Positions 1 through 9,728 of a stretch of DNA of 64,000 nt are shown here, piece by piece. Where the stretch lies: contig NZ_CP022163.1 of NCBI RefSeq assembly GCF_002305855.1, positions 2,604,292 through 2,668,291 of the forward strand, given 5' to 3'. The position numbers were made by a program, and so were the translations under genes. Within the stretch, counting starts at the first letter, position 1. Each line of letters opens with the position of its first letter. This DNA comes from Melittangium boletus DSM 14713. GTDB taxonomy: Bacteria; Myxococcota; Myxococcia; Myxococcales; Myxococcaceae. Under the pieces are notes generated by a model. The model searched no databases. It was given only the letters and a program-made list of their open reading frames with translations, and was not told the DNA's origin.

Positions 1-1148
1 GACACGGAGGTACCAGGCTCGGCCGGCACGGGGACGGCTGGGGCCTCATCCGACGCGTGGAGCGCGAGCCCGCCGAGGACGAGGGCGCCCACGCTCGCGA
101 CGCCCAGCAACGCGAGGGCCAGCGGCCGCATGGGTTTGCCGCGCCCACCGGGAGCCGGCGCCGGGGGAGGCGTCGTGGCCGAGGCGGGTGGCACGCCCTC
201 CGGGTCCTCCAGCGCCGCGAGCAACGCGAGGGCTCCCGCGTGGCGCTGCTCCGGGTTCATCGCGGTGGCCCGGACGAGCACCGCGATGAGGGAGAGGGAC
301 AACCATGGCGCCCGCTCCCGCAGGGCCTGGGCCGCTTCCCGGGGCCCTTCGCCGAGGAGCCGGCAGGTGCTCGCGGGCGGCAGGCCCGTCAGCATCTCCA
401 ACAACACCAGCCCCAGGGAGAACAGGTCCGCGCGTCCGTCCACGGGCTCGCCTCGAGCCTGCTCGGGCGCCATGTAGCTGGGCGTCCCGAGCCGCGAGCC
501 GCTTCGGGTGGCTTCCTCGCCGCGATGCTCCCAGAGAATGCCGAAGTCGAGCAGCGTGGCGTGCCCACCCGGCGAGAGGAAGATGTTGCCCGGCTTGATG
601 TCGCGATGGACGCAGCCGCGTTGGTGGATGAAGTCCAGCCCCGCGCAGAGCTGCCGCGCCAGGGCGAGCACCTCCGGGATGGGCAGGGGTCCGGGCACCG
701 AGCGCAGGTAGCGCGCCAGGGACATGCCCTCCAGGTGCTTCATCACGATGAACGGACGTCCGCGCTCCTGGCCCACCGCGTGGATGGGGGTGATGTGCGG
801 GTGCTCCAACCGCGCCATCGCCCGCGCCTCGCGCTCGAAGCGCGCCATGCTCTCCGGATCCTCGCACAGCGCCTCGTGCAACAACTTGATGGCCACGCTG
901 CGCTCGAGCGCGAGGTCCCGGGCCCGGAATACCTGACCCATGCCCCCGGCACCCAGCGGTTCCTCCAGCCGCCACTTGCCCTCCAGCACGTCACCCGGAG
1001 CCAGGGGCCGCCGCTCTGTCTCGCGCGGACGCCACCCCGCCTCGCCCGCGTGCTGGGTGATGGCGGTGCACTCCGTGCAGGGGCCTCCTGGTGAGGAGAC
1101 GGGCAGCCCGCAGGTGGCGCACGAAGAGGGTTGCTTGTGGGGGACCAT
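1..1148 (-). CDS. Ser/Thr protein kinase (partial, C-terminus outside window)
   Basis: Membrane-anchored Hanks-type kinase whose 3' end lies beyond position 1. From the ATG at 1148 the protein opens with a small zinc-ribbon-like segment (CATCGLP followed by CTEC), then a glycine loop (GAGGMGQVF), VAIK lysine, catalytic loop HRDIKPGN near residue 181, DFG, and an APE-type SYMAPEQ motif. A hydrophobic segment at roughly residues 340-360 (PLALALLGVASVGALVLGG) predicts one transmembrane helix after the kinase domain, so the kinase is cytoplasmic with an extracytoplasmic tail. An in-frame ATG at 1175 is an alternative start. The start overlaps that of the divergent FHA-sigma54 gene. All catalytic residues are present, so activity is expected; the substrate is unknown. 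Confidence 0.88.
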   Translation of the reverse strand, partial: MVPHKQPSSCATCGLPVSSPGGPCTECTAITQHAGEAGWRPRETERRPLAPGDVLEGKWRLEEPLGAGGMGQVFRARDLALERSVAIKLLHEALCEDPESMARFEREARAMARLEHPHITPIHAVGQERGRPFIVMKHLEGMSLARYLRSVPGPLPIPEVLALARQLCAGLDFIHQRGCVHRDIKPGNIFLSPGGHATLLDFGILWEHRGEEATRSGSRLGTPSYMAPEQARGEPVDGRADLFSLGLVLLEMLTGLPPASTCRLLGEGPREAAQALRERAPWLSLSLIAVLVRATAMNPEQRHAGALALLAALEDPEGVPPASATTPPPAPAPGGRGKPMRPLALALLGVASVGALVLGGLALHASDEAPAVPVPAEPGTSV

Positions 1149-1158
1149 GGGGGGCCCT

Positions 1159-2496
<1,338 letters not shown>

Positions 2497-2499
2497 GCC

Positions 2500-3519
2500 T
2501 CAGCGCTTCGTGTTCGCGGGCGGGCGGGACACGTCGGCGGTGCGGGTGACGGTGGCGTTCTCCCGGGGGTGCTCCTGACTCCAGGGCAGGCGCCCGGAGC
2601 CGGGGAGCCAGGGAGCCACCAGTCCGGCCAGCTCGGGCAGACCCACCAAGGGGGCGCCGTCGCGGAGGGCCTGATCGAGCGACGTGCGCACCTCCAGGAG
2701 CGACGGGCGCCGCGCGGGCTCCTTGGCGAGGGCCGCCGTCACCAGCCGCTGGAGCGCCTCGGGCACGGCGGGGCGCACCGCGCCGAGCCCTCGGGGCACA
2801 TCCTTGAGCACCGCCTCCATCGTCCGCAGGGGGGTGTCCCGCCGCAGGGGCTGCACGCCCGAGAGCAGTTCGTGGAGCGTCAGCGCCAGTCCATGGACAT
2901 CCGTCCGGCCATCCAGCGGCGCCTCGCGAAGCTGCTCGGGCGCGGCGTACTCGAGGCGGGCCTTGACCCGGCCGGGCTGCGTCTCCGTCAGCCGGCCGGA
3001 GCGGCGCGCGATGCCGAAGTCGAGCAGCTTCACCGCTCCGGTGTCGGCGATCATGATGTTGCCGGGATGGATGTCGCGGTGGACGAGTCCGAGGGGCTGG
3101 CCCTCCCGGCCCTGGAGGGCGTGCAGGTAGCCGAGACACTCGGCGACGGAGAGGGCGATGCGCGCCGCGTGGGCCCAGGGCATGGGCCCCAGTCCCGCGG
3201 TGCGGCGCGCCTCCAGGAGTTGCGCCAGGGTGAGGCCATGCACGTACTCGAACACGAGGAAGAGCAGGCCGTCCTGCTGACCGAAGGTGCGCAGCCGCGC
3301 GAGGAACGGATGGTTGAGCAGGGTGGACAGGTGGGCTTCATCGAGGAACTGCCGCACCCAGGCCTCATCGCCCGCGACCTCCGGGCGCATCCGCTTGAGC
3401 GCCACCAACCGGTCCGGCCCCACCGCGCCCTTCACCTCCGCGAGGAACACCTCGGACATGGCGCCCAGGGCCAGACGCTTGAGAAGGACGAAGTCATCGA
3501 GGCTCGGACCTTGCGGCAT
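2500..3519 (-). CDS. Ser/Thr protein kinase, variant catalytic loop
   Basis: A 339-residue soluble Hanks-type kinase with no predicted membrane helix. Visible motifs are VALK (Lys42), the catalytic loop HRDIHPGN (147-154) and DFG (167-169). The glycine loop is degenerate (LALGAMSEVF rather than GxGxxG), and the HRD+2 lysine is replaced by histidine; HRDxxPxN loops recur in myxobacterial kinases. The activation segment has EYAAPEQL, a normal APE-type motif. The C-terminal 60 residues are Pro/Arg rich and probably disordered. It is convergent with the FHA-sigma54 activator. Probably a signalling kinase, though the loop changes leave open low activity. Confidence 0.88.
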   Translation of the reverse strand: MPQGPSLDDFVLLKRLALGAMSEVFLAEVKGAVGPDRLVALKRMRPEVAGDEAWVRQFLDEAHLSTLLNHPFLARLRTFGQQDGLLFLVFEYVHGLTLAQLLEARRTAGLGPMPWAHAARIALSVAECLGYLHALQGREGQPLGLVHRDIHPGNIMIADTGAVKLLDFGIARRSGRLTETQPGRVKARLEYAAPEQLREAPLDGRTDVHGLALTLHELLSGVQPLRRDTPLRTMEAVLKDVPRGLGAVRPAVPEALQRLVTAALAKEPARRPSLLEVRTSLDQALRDGAPLVGLPELAGLVAPWLPGSGRLPWSQEHPRENATVTRTADVSRPPANTKR

Positions 3520-3537
3520 GGGCGAGGCACTGTAACG

Positions 3538-4408
3538 TGCTCTTCCACACCGCCGCCTACTTCCGGGACAGCTACAAGGGCGGCAGCCACGCGGCGGGGC
3601 TGATGCGCATCAACGTGGAGGGCACGCGCGCCCTGCTGGAGGCGGCGTACCAGCAAGGCGTGCGGAGGGTGGTGCACACCAGCTCCATCGCCGTGCTGGC
3701 ACCCCGCCCGGGCCACCCGCTCACCGACGAGACGATGCGGCGTGACGCCGAGCACGAGTTGGACGCCTACTACCGCTCGAAAGTCCTCGCGGACCGCGAG
3801 GTGGACGCCGCCCTGGAGCGCCACCCGGACCTGCACGCCTCGCTGGTGCTTCCGGGCTTCATGAACGGTCCGGGCGACTCGGGCCCACGACGGCGGGACA
3901 GCTCGTCCTGGACTTCCTGCACGGCAGACTGCCCGGCGTCATCCACACGCGCTTCGCCTACGTGGACGCGCGGGACGTGGCCGCCGCGCGGGTGGCCGCC
4001 GCCGAAAAGGGCCAGCGCGGCGAGCGTTACCTGGCGGCGGGCAGGGACCTGCACGTGGGCCAAGCACTCCAGGTGCTCTCATCGGTGACGGGACTCCCGG
4101 CGCCCAGGCCGCGGGTACCGGACGCGCTGCTGGGAACGCTGGCGCTGCTGAACGAGGCCTGGGCACGGCTCTCCGGACGCCCGGTGCTGGTGAGCTGGCA
4201 GGGCTTCCGCACGCTGCGCCGCGAGCGGACGAACACGGCTTTCGACTCGTCCAAGGCCGAGCGGACGCTGGGCATCCGCTTCCGGCCGCTCGAGGAGACC
4301 TTCACGGATGCCGTGGAGTGGTTCGCCACGCACGGGTACGTGGACCGGGCGCGCCTGCCTCGGGCCGGGGGGCCCATGGTCGCCTCGACCGTCCAGCGGG
4401 TGTCCTGA
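3538..4408 (+). pseudogene. NAD-dependent epimerase/dehydratase, broken copy 1 (5' truncated, frameshifted)
   Basis: Remnant of an extended short-chain dehydrogenase. It begins abruptly at a junction inside the gene, at the sequence equivalent to about residue 70 of the second copy (7205), so the Rossmann glycine motif is missing. It retains the catalytic YxxxK (YYRSK) and then, near 3892, has one base fewer than copy 2 (GGGCCCA against GGGCCCCA), which shifts the frame. The rest of the C-terminal half continues in the shifted frame to the stop at 4408. It keeps the roughly 0.5 kb that copy 2 has deleted. Its 3' flank runs straight into a tRNA 3'-end sequence, as does copy 2. Confidence 0.85.
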
Positions 4409-4440
4409 GCCACCGAAGCGCGGATGCCTCCGGCGGCAGC

Positions 4441-4460
4441 TTCGATTCCCGCCGCTTCCA
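4441..4460 (+). repeat. tRNA 3'-end sequence (att-like), copy A
   Basis: The sequence TTCGATTCCCGCCGCTTCCA has the form of a tRNA T-loop (TTCGATT), the 3' strand of the T-stem, and the 3' acceptor strand with discriminator A. No D-arm, anticodon arm or matching 5' acceptor strand is seen upstream, so this is not a whole tRNA. The same 20 bases recur at 7885 and 13684. Such 3'-end fragments are the usual trace left by tyrosine-recombinase elements that integrate into tRNA genes. Confidence 0.7.
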
Positions 4461-4904
4461 CGCAGAACAACCCGCCGCATTGAGCCGCGTCTGCGCCTAT
4501 GAGCGTGCCTATTTCAGGCGCACCTTCAAACGCTCCACCGAAGCATTAGGCCGTCCCACGAAGGAGTCGAGCAGGCGTTGCTCGACTCCCGCCTCCTCCC
4601 AGACAGCCGAGCGCTCAAGCCCGATACACGCCTGGGGCTCCGCGCTTCTCTCATTGCCAACGGTGTCGAAGATTGTGCAGTCGCGGAAGTTACCAATGTC
4701 CTGCATGAACTGAACAATCGGTTGAGAAAACTGCTCCTCCAGTTCTCTCCACCCAATGAGTTCCCACGCCCTCTCCTCCATATGTCGGACCATGATCTTG
4801 AAAAGGATGGGCTTCGAGGCGATCCGATCCAGATCTGAATCTGGAGTATCGGTCCTGTAATCATAATAAGCATCATGCGGCAGTTTGAGCACTCTGCCGT
4901 AACC
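4441..4904 (+). repeat. Long direct repeat, left copy (tRNA 3' end plus Imm26 gene)
   Basis: This block matches 13684-14076 in the same orientation with scattered substitutions. It starts with the tRNA 3'-end sequence and runs through most of the Imm26-type gene to the shared CACTCTGCCGTA. The right copy lacks about 75 bases that are present here near 4560-4635. The two copies bracket about 9.2 kb of accessory DNA. Confidence 0.8.
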
Positions 4905-4964
4905 GAAAGAACCGTCGTCAAGGGGGATTCTCAAGAACGAGCCCGGTTTGTAGATTCGCGGCAT
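4509..4964 (-). CDS. Imm26-family immunity protein
   Basis: A 151-residue cytosolic protein opening MPRIYKPGSFLRIPLDDGSF then GYGRVL, the N-terminal signature of the Imm26 family found beside polymorphic toxins. It has no signal peptide. The ATG at 4964 lies 2 nt after the stop of the upstream lipoprotein toxin (TAA-GG-ATG), so the pair is almost certainly co-transcribed and translationally coupled. Its expected role is to bind and neutralise the neighbouring GIY-YIG-like toxin. A 5'-truncated relative lies at 13752-14076, which suggests the immunity gene was duplicated together with the flanking tRNA-end repeat. Family assignment is from motif recognition; the cognate relation is inferred from gene order. 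Confidence 0.75.
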   Translation of the reverse strand: MPRIYKPGSFLRIPLDDGSFGYGRVLKLPHDAYYDYRTDTPDSDLDRIASKPILFKIMVRHMEERAWELIGWRELEEQFSQPIVQFMQDIGNFRDCTIFDTVGNERSAEPQACIGLERSAVWEEAGVEQRLLDSFVGRPNASVERLKVRLK

Positions 4965-4966
4965 CC

Positions 4967-5992
4967 TTAGTATCCCGTGTAAGGTTGAAGTTGGCCCCAC
5001 AACTCTGTCGCGGCGGCGTGGAACCTTCTGCCTTGTGGATTCTCCTTCGCCACGCCACGTACGACATTCTCGGTGCGATAAGGCTCTCCGGTGTCAGAGC
5101 GGGCTCCACCAAGGAAATCAATCAACTGCTGTTCTCTCCCGCGAATCCGCCAATAAGCGACGTCGTCATATCTCTGGCTATAGTCAACGGCGGTGCCAAC
5201 ATCGAATCGATCAGTCTGCGCCAAGTCGAACATGGCGCCCTTTGGTTCAGCATTCTCGTCCAAGTGGTGATTCCTATTTCGAAGGAGAACCGCCAATGCA
5301 GCTTGAACTCGGAGAGGCTCAGCAAGATCGACGACCATGCTGGTCCGTCCGGCGTAGTAGCGCTGGGTCATCTGATTGAGCTTCGTGTAGGTGACATAGA
5401 TGCGCCCCAGTCTCTTGCCGGTGCTCTCGTCGGGTTTCGATCTGGGTGCTGCGCCAGGCGGAGGCGCAACGTCCCGGTATTGACCTTGAACCCACCCCTT
5501 CACGTCTCCGAAGTGTGTGCCGTAATACTCGTCCGCAATCTCGATGGGGGTCTTCTCCCCATCCAAGGCCGCACGGGCCGTCAAGCAGACCAGCAACCCG
5601 CTGCCCACGGCCGCGACGAACGCGCCCCCCACCACCACCGTCTCCCCCGCGGCACCGCCAGCCCCTACCTCCGCGCCCGCGCCTCCTTCAGGCACCAACC
5701 GGAGCACGCCTCGGGGAATGCCGTTCCCCAACCCCTCACCCGACAGCCCCTCCAGGACAGGGGCCGGACTTGGGAAAGGGGAAGCCACGGGCGAAGCCCC
5801 CGCCGCCGCGACAAGCACCACGTGAACACCCGCGCGAGCTGAGGAGACCTCCTCCTTCCTGTCTCCGGCCGCCTCGTCACGGGACGGGACATAGGCGCAG
5901 CGCCTCTGAGCATCCGGGGCATGACGGACGCTTGGAGCAGCGCCGCCACACCCCATCAGGGCCACGCAGAGCAGCACCAGTGAACAACGCAT
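4967..5992 (-). CDS. Lipoprotein polymorphic toxin with GIY-YIG-like C-terminal domain (SitA-like)
   Basis: A 341-residue lipoprotein. The signal peptide MRCSLVLLCVALMGC places the lipidated Cys at residue 15, which fixes the start at 5992. A Gly/Ala-rich hydrophobic stretch (about 115-140) follows. The C-terminal domain carries GRIYV (196-200), YYAGRT (212-217), an Arg/His cluster RNRNHH (238-243) and RGREQQLID (284-292). This order of Tyr, Tyr-x-Gly, Arg and Glu fits a GIY-YIG (URI-type) nuclease toxin. The lipoprotein N-terminus with a variable C-terminal toxin and an immediately downstream immunity gene resembles myxobacterial SitA toxins, which pass between kin by outer-membrane exchange. 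The nuclease assignment is by motif only; SitA-type transfer is inference. Confidence 0.68.
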   Translation of the reverse strand: MRCSLVLLCVALMGCGGAAPSVRHAPDAQRRCAYVPSRDEAAGDRKEEVSSARAGVHVVLVAAAGASPVASPFPSPAPVLEGLSGEGLGNGIPRGVLRLVPEGGAGAEVGAGGAAGETVVVGGAFVAAVGSGLLVCLTARAALDGEKTPIEIADEYYGTHFGDVKGWVQGQYRDVAPPPGAAPRSKPDESTGKRLGRIYVTYTKLNQMTQRYYAGRTSMVVDLAEPLRVQAALAVLLRNRNHHLDENAEPKGAMFDLAQTDRFDVGTAVDYSQRYDDVAYWRIRGREQQLIDFLGGARSDTGEPYRTENVVRGVAKENPQGRRFHAAATELWGQLQPYTGY

Positions 5993-6076
5993 CACGTAGC
6001 ACCTCGGGGTGTGGGCTCCTGCCTTGAAGCGTTCGAATCCACGGAATCCCATGAGGGGTCCGGCCTGCCCTCGCCG

Positions 6077-6349
6077 CTACAGCTGCGCCTCGAAGTGCAG
6101 GCGGCTCGCGACGCAGGGCGGCTCGCATACCAGCAGGCGAAGATCGAAACGGAGATCCGGGATTTCACGGAAGTCGCGCTCCAGCATGTCTCGATACCCG
6201 GCCAGGCCGAGCGGCCGGTCGTTGTGGCGCACGTCGTCGTCGACGAACTCGCCCAGACCTGCCAGATCCCGCCGGTTGAGGCAGCCGATGTAACGCCGGT
6301 AGAGGGCGGGAAGATCGGGGGCGGTCAAGGCGGTCGCCTCGTCGGGCAT
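6077..6349 (-). pseudogene. SnoaL-like ester cyclase, C-terminally truncated
   Basis: A 90-residue fragment with the typical start of SnoaL-like polyketide-cyclase/ester-cyclase proteins: a short helix (ALYRRYIGCLNRRDL), then VDDDVRHND and YRDMLERDF. Family members are usually about 130 residues; this reading frame stops after LHFEAQL, so the final strands that close the alpha+beta barrel are missing. It lies in the decayed island between the toxin gene and a frameshifted lipoprotein, so it is most likely a remnant. Confidence 0.6.
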
Positions 6350-6390
6350 GGCGGCACCCTAGCACCAGGCCGCAGCCGGAAAGGACGGCG

Positions 6391-6962
6391 TCAGCGACCA
6401 TGACAGGAAAGATCGCCTCGCGCGTCGGGTGTGGCCTGCGGAGCGATGAAGGATGGCTTAGGGACGAACACGGGCGCGAACAACTCGACGGAGTACGGCA
6501 CCGCCACCGCGCCAGGGGCCTGGACACGCACGAGGAACGGGCCTCCGTACTTGGCGCGAAGCAGGTACACCTCGCTCGGTTGCCGCTGGTCGATGTCACC
6601 GGGGGCGCTCAGCGGGAGCGGGTCGCCCTCGGAGTCGAAGAGTTCCACCTCCAGAGGCCCCCGCGAAGCGTCCCAGCGGACCCGCGCACCAGACGGGTTG
6701 CAGCAGTCCGCATGGGCGTGAATCCAGTCCGCGTCACCGGGGCACGCCACCTGCCCATTGAACCTCAAGGGTCCATGGTTGAAGACATGATGGGCAGGAG
6801 CTTTGACCAGCCCTTGTTCCAGCGTGTCGTCATCCTCCCGGACATCATCGGTACAAGCGGCGGACCCATTCCCACTCCGGGGGCGGACACCGCCCCAGTT
6901 GAACCACAGGCCCCCGCCCCTCCCAACGAGAGCAGCACCAATCCGAGACGTAGCAACAGCAT
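6391..6962 (-). pseudogene. Secreted/lipoprotein gene split by a frameshift
   Basis: The ATG at 6962 follows a strong ribosome site (GAAGGAGGA) and encodes a signal peptide MLLLRLGLVLLSLGGAGAC. That frame then runs to an unrelated stop at 6765. A second frame, open from about 6900 to the stop at 6391, encodes an acidic stretch (CTDDVREDDDTLEQGLV) and a beta-rich tail with ADWIHAHADCC, WDASRGPLEVELFD and VYLLRAKYGGPFLVRVQAPG. Joining the two frames with a single-base indel between about 6870 and 6910 gives one secreted protein of about 190 residues. The function is not recognised. Either the gene is broken or the sequence has an indel error. Confidence 0.7.
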
Positions 6963-7204
6963 GGGCTCCTCCTTCGTGGCGCAGGGGGTGATGTTGAGCA
7001 TGAGGAGCCCAAGGGTTGAATGTCTGGGGGGCCTACTGGCCGCATACCCGGCCCGAGCACCTCAAGCGCAGCCCGCGGCCCTTGGGTCACGCCTCCACGC
7101 GCCAGGCGCTGAGGGAGTTGCGCGAGCAGTGGCAACAGGGGAGATACCCCTGTGTCCCAGAGGGCGGCCCGCATCGGGCACCCCCATGCACGGAGACACC
7201 CACC

Positions 7205-7852
7205 ATGAAGACGGCATTCGTCACGGGCTCCACCGGACTGCTCGGCAGCAACCTGGTTCGCCTGCTCGCGTCACGCGGAGTGAGGGTGAAGGCGCTGGTA
7301 CGCTCGCCCGAGAAAGCCCGGAAGCTGCTGGCCGGCGTGCCCGTGGAGCTCATCGAAGGCGACCTCGGGAACGTGGAGTCCTTCGCGCCCGCGATGCGGG
7401 ACACGGACGTGCTCTTCCACACCGCCGCCTACTTCCGGGACAGCTACAAGGGCGGCAGCCACGCGGCGGGGCTGATGCGCATCAACGTGGAGGGCACGCG
7501 CGCCCTGCTGGGAGGCGGCGTACCAGTAAGGCGTGCGGAGGGTGGTGCACACCAGCTCCATCGCCGTGCTGGCGCCCCGCCCGAGCCACCCGCTCACCGA
7601 CGAGACGATGCGGCGTGACGCGGAGCAGGAGCTGGACGCCTACTACCGCTCGAAAATCCTCGCGGACCGCGAGGTGGACGCCGCCCTGGAGCGCCACCCG
7701 GACCTGCACGCCTCGCTGGTGCTTCCGGGCTTCATGAACGGTCCGGGCGACTCGGGCCCCACGACGGCGGGACAGCTCGTCCACGTGGACCGGGCGCGCC
7801 TGCCTCGGGCCGGGGGCCCATGGTCGCCTCGACCGTCCAGCGGGTGTCCTGA
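7205..7852 (+). pseudogene. NAD-dependent epimerase/dehydratase, broken copy 2 (frameshift, stop, internal deletion)
   Basis: Starts cleanly at ATG 7205 with the Rossmann motif FVTGSTGLLGSNLVRLLASR. It is intact to about residue 100. There an extra G relative to copy 1 (CTGGGAGG against CTGGAGG, near 7510) and a CAA-to-TAA change destroy the frame. Further on, about 0.5 kb present in copy 1 is missing at the join GCTCGTCC-ACGTGGACC, and another base is lost in a G-run near 7812. The ancestral stop is at 7850-7852. The 3' flank continues into a tRNA 3'-end sequence at 7885. The 190 bases upstream are open in the same frame but contain nothing recognised. Confidence 0.85.
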
Positions 7853-7884
7853 CCCACCGAAGCGCGGATGCCTCCGGCGGCGGC

Positions 7885-7904
7885 TTCGATTCCCGCCGCT
7901 TCCA
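7885..7904 (+). repeat. tRNA 3'-end sequence (att-like), copy B
   Basis: Exact 20-base copy of TTCGATTCCCGCCGCTTCCA. Immediately right of it, on the minus strand and reading toward it, is the C-terminal remnant of a tyrosine recombinase, the arrangement expected of an integrated element at its attachment site. Confidence 0.7.
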
Positions 7905-8113
7905 CACCCAGAATCCCAGTAATCCCGAGGGGGTACTGGGCTTATTCTTTGCCCTCGTTTCCTCATGTGCCCTCGGTGTGCCCCTTCGGCGCTTCTGGCC
8001 GGAGCGGCTTGGAGCTGGGGCACGGGGAGGTCGAGCTGCTGCACGGCGCTCGCCCGCGTCTCGGGTGTCAGGTGCGCATAGCGCTCCGTCATCTCGATAG
8101 TGGCGTGCCTGAC
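7905..8113 (-). pseudogene. Tyrosine recombinase (integrase) C-terminal remnant
   Basis: On the minus strand the peptide VRHATIEMTERYAHLTPETR contains the last conserved block of phage-type integrases (HxxIxMTxRYAHL), including the nucleophilic tyrosine of RYAHL. Nothing upstream in that frame (beyond 8113) matches the catalytic Arg/Lys/His boxes, and a different frame opens there, so only the last part of the gene remains. The adjoining bases 8114-8273 hold a short charged open stretch (SYEERYRQRAVHDLERRA) that I cannot assign, then the ribosome site of the next gene. Confidence 0.65.
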
Positions 8114-8273
8114 TGCCGGGCCCTGCGCTCCAGGTCATGCACGGCGCGCTGGCGGTAACGCTCCTCGTAGGAGTCGGCGCCCGGGTCCTCCTTTCGCTGA
8201 TGCGTTTGGAGGCCGCCCCACCTGATACCTTGGGTTGACGCTTCATCTTCCTACCTTTCGTTCAGGACCGACC

Positions 8274-9728
8274 ATGCTCATCGAGCTCGCCACCGACACC
8301 CTGGCTCCACAGTGGAATGAACGCGGCCTGAGCATCGGACTGCTTCAGCCCTTCACGAGCGGGCGGCTCGCCCTGGATACCTCCTGGTTCGAACGGATCA
8401 ACGAGGGTCCTTCGAAGGGCCCGCTCTCCGTCGGTGCCGGCGCCGAGTTCCTGGAACCCGACCTGCTGCGCCAGTGTTCCCAGATCGCGCTCGACCGGAT
8501 CGTGGAGGCCCTGCTCCGGCAGCGCGGTGCACACGGCTGGCGTGTCCACCCGGAGGGGCCGTGGCGTCACGTGACCCCTCCAAGCGCTGTCTCCCGCGAA
8601 CAGGGCTGGAAGCTGCATGTATCGGCGACGCCGCTGTCGGCTCCCGCCGTGCTGGAGCGCTGCGCGACCGTTCTGATCACCTCGGACTGCGCGTTCAAGT
8701 TCGCCGCCACCCTGGAGCACGTCGAGGCGTTGACCTCGACCCGGTGCGACCGGGCCCAGGGCGGAAAGTTCATCACCGTCTACCCACGCGACGACGACTC
8801 ACTCCGCGTGCTCGCGGAGCGGTTGCATGCCGCGACCCTGGGCCTGAGCGGACCAGGCATCCTGTCCGACCGGCGGTACCAGCCCAACAGCTTGGTGCAC
8901 TACCGGTTTGGCGCCTTCAGCGGGGTGCGGACGCTGACCGCCGACGGCGTCTATGAGAGTCGGCTGCGCGCGCCCGATGGCACGCTCGTCCGGGACGCAC
9001 GCCAGGCATGGTTCGCACCTCCAGCGTGGGCCACGCCGCCCTTCGACGAGCCAGGAACACCGTTGGCCGGAGCGCCCCAGGCCGTCCTCCTCCAGGATCG
9101 ATTCATCGTCCGTGGTGCCATCCGGCATTCCAATCGGGGGGGCGTGTACCGGGCAACGGACCAGGCCAGTGGTGCCGAGGTCATCGTCAAGCAGGCCCGC
9201 CCGCACACCGGGGCAGAACTGACCGGTGAGGACGCTCGTGATGCACTGAGGCATGAAGCCGAGATGCTCGACGTCCTGACGGGGCTTGGTCCCGAGCCGC
9301 TCGCCCTCTTCGAGCAGGGGGGAGATCTGTTCCTCGCCGAGACGCTCGTTGCCGGCCAGGTCTTGAGAGACTGGGTCGCCGATAGGCTCTTCATGCATCC
9401 CGGGGAGGTCGCGGCGCTCGACCTCGAGACGGCGCTGGAGATGGCCCAACGCCTGACCGAACTGCTCTCCGCCATCCATGAGCACGGGCTGGTGTGCCGC
9501 GACTTCAATCCCAACAATGTCATCGTTACCCAGGACCGGCAGCTTCGGCTCGTCGACCCCGAACTGGTCGCGCGTCCGGGCACGCGGGTGTACCGCTATT
9601 ACACGCCGGGATATGCTGCCCCGGAGCAGCTCCGCGCACCGAAGGTGGGGCCGTGTCCCGGGCAGCAGGTGGACCTGTTCTCGCTCGGAGCAACGCTGTT
9701 CGTAACCGTTCACCAGCTCAGGCGGTGA
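8274..9728 (+). pseudogene. Class IV-type lanthipeptide synthetase, 5' part (lyase and most of kinase)
   Basis: N-terminal part of a LanL/LanKC enzyme, which installs thioether rings by phosphorylation, phosphate elimination and cyclisation. Residues about 1-280 are the phospho-Ser/Thr lyase region, with GWKLHVSATP, GKFITVYP and YQPNSLVHYRFGAF, motifs shared by class III/IV synthetases. Residues about 290-476 are the kinase, with GGVYRATD, VIVKQ, the variant catalytic loop CRDFNPNN and VDPE in place of DFG. The frame is cut at 9701 by an IS66 element; the last 9 codons to the stop at 9728 come from the IS end. ATG 8274 follows AGGA. Without the IS the frame continues exactly into 11289. See the 3' part for the cyclase. 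Confidence 0.88.
9694..9701 (+). repeat. IS66 target-site duplication, left copy (CGCTGTTC)
   Basis: CGCTGTTC directly precedes the left terminal inverted repeat and recurs exactly at 11281-11288 after the right one. Eight bases is the known duplication length of IS66-family elements. Confidence 0.93.

Noticed and set aside
4027..4470. Minus-strand peptide containing EAAGIEAA, and a similar one with EAAGIEP at 13438-13713
   Set aside because: These arise from reading tRNA 3'-end sequence in the antisense direction, a well-known source of false proteins.
7004..7204. In-frame open stretch upstream of the second epimerase copy (WGAYWPHTRPEHLKRSP)
   Set aside because: The epimerase family starts at ATG 7205; the upstream part has no ATG and no recognised similarity.
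8114..8245. Charged minus-strand peptide SYEERYRQRAVHDLERRA
   Set aside because: It could be a transposase tail, but I cannot match it to a family with confidence, so it is not called as a gene.
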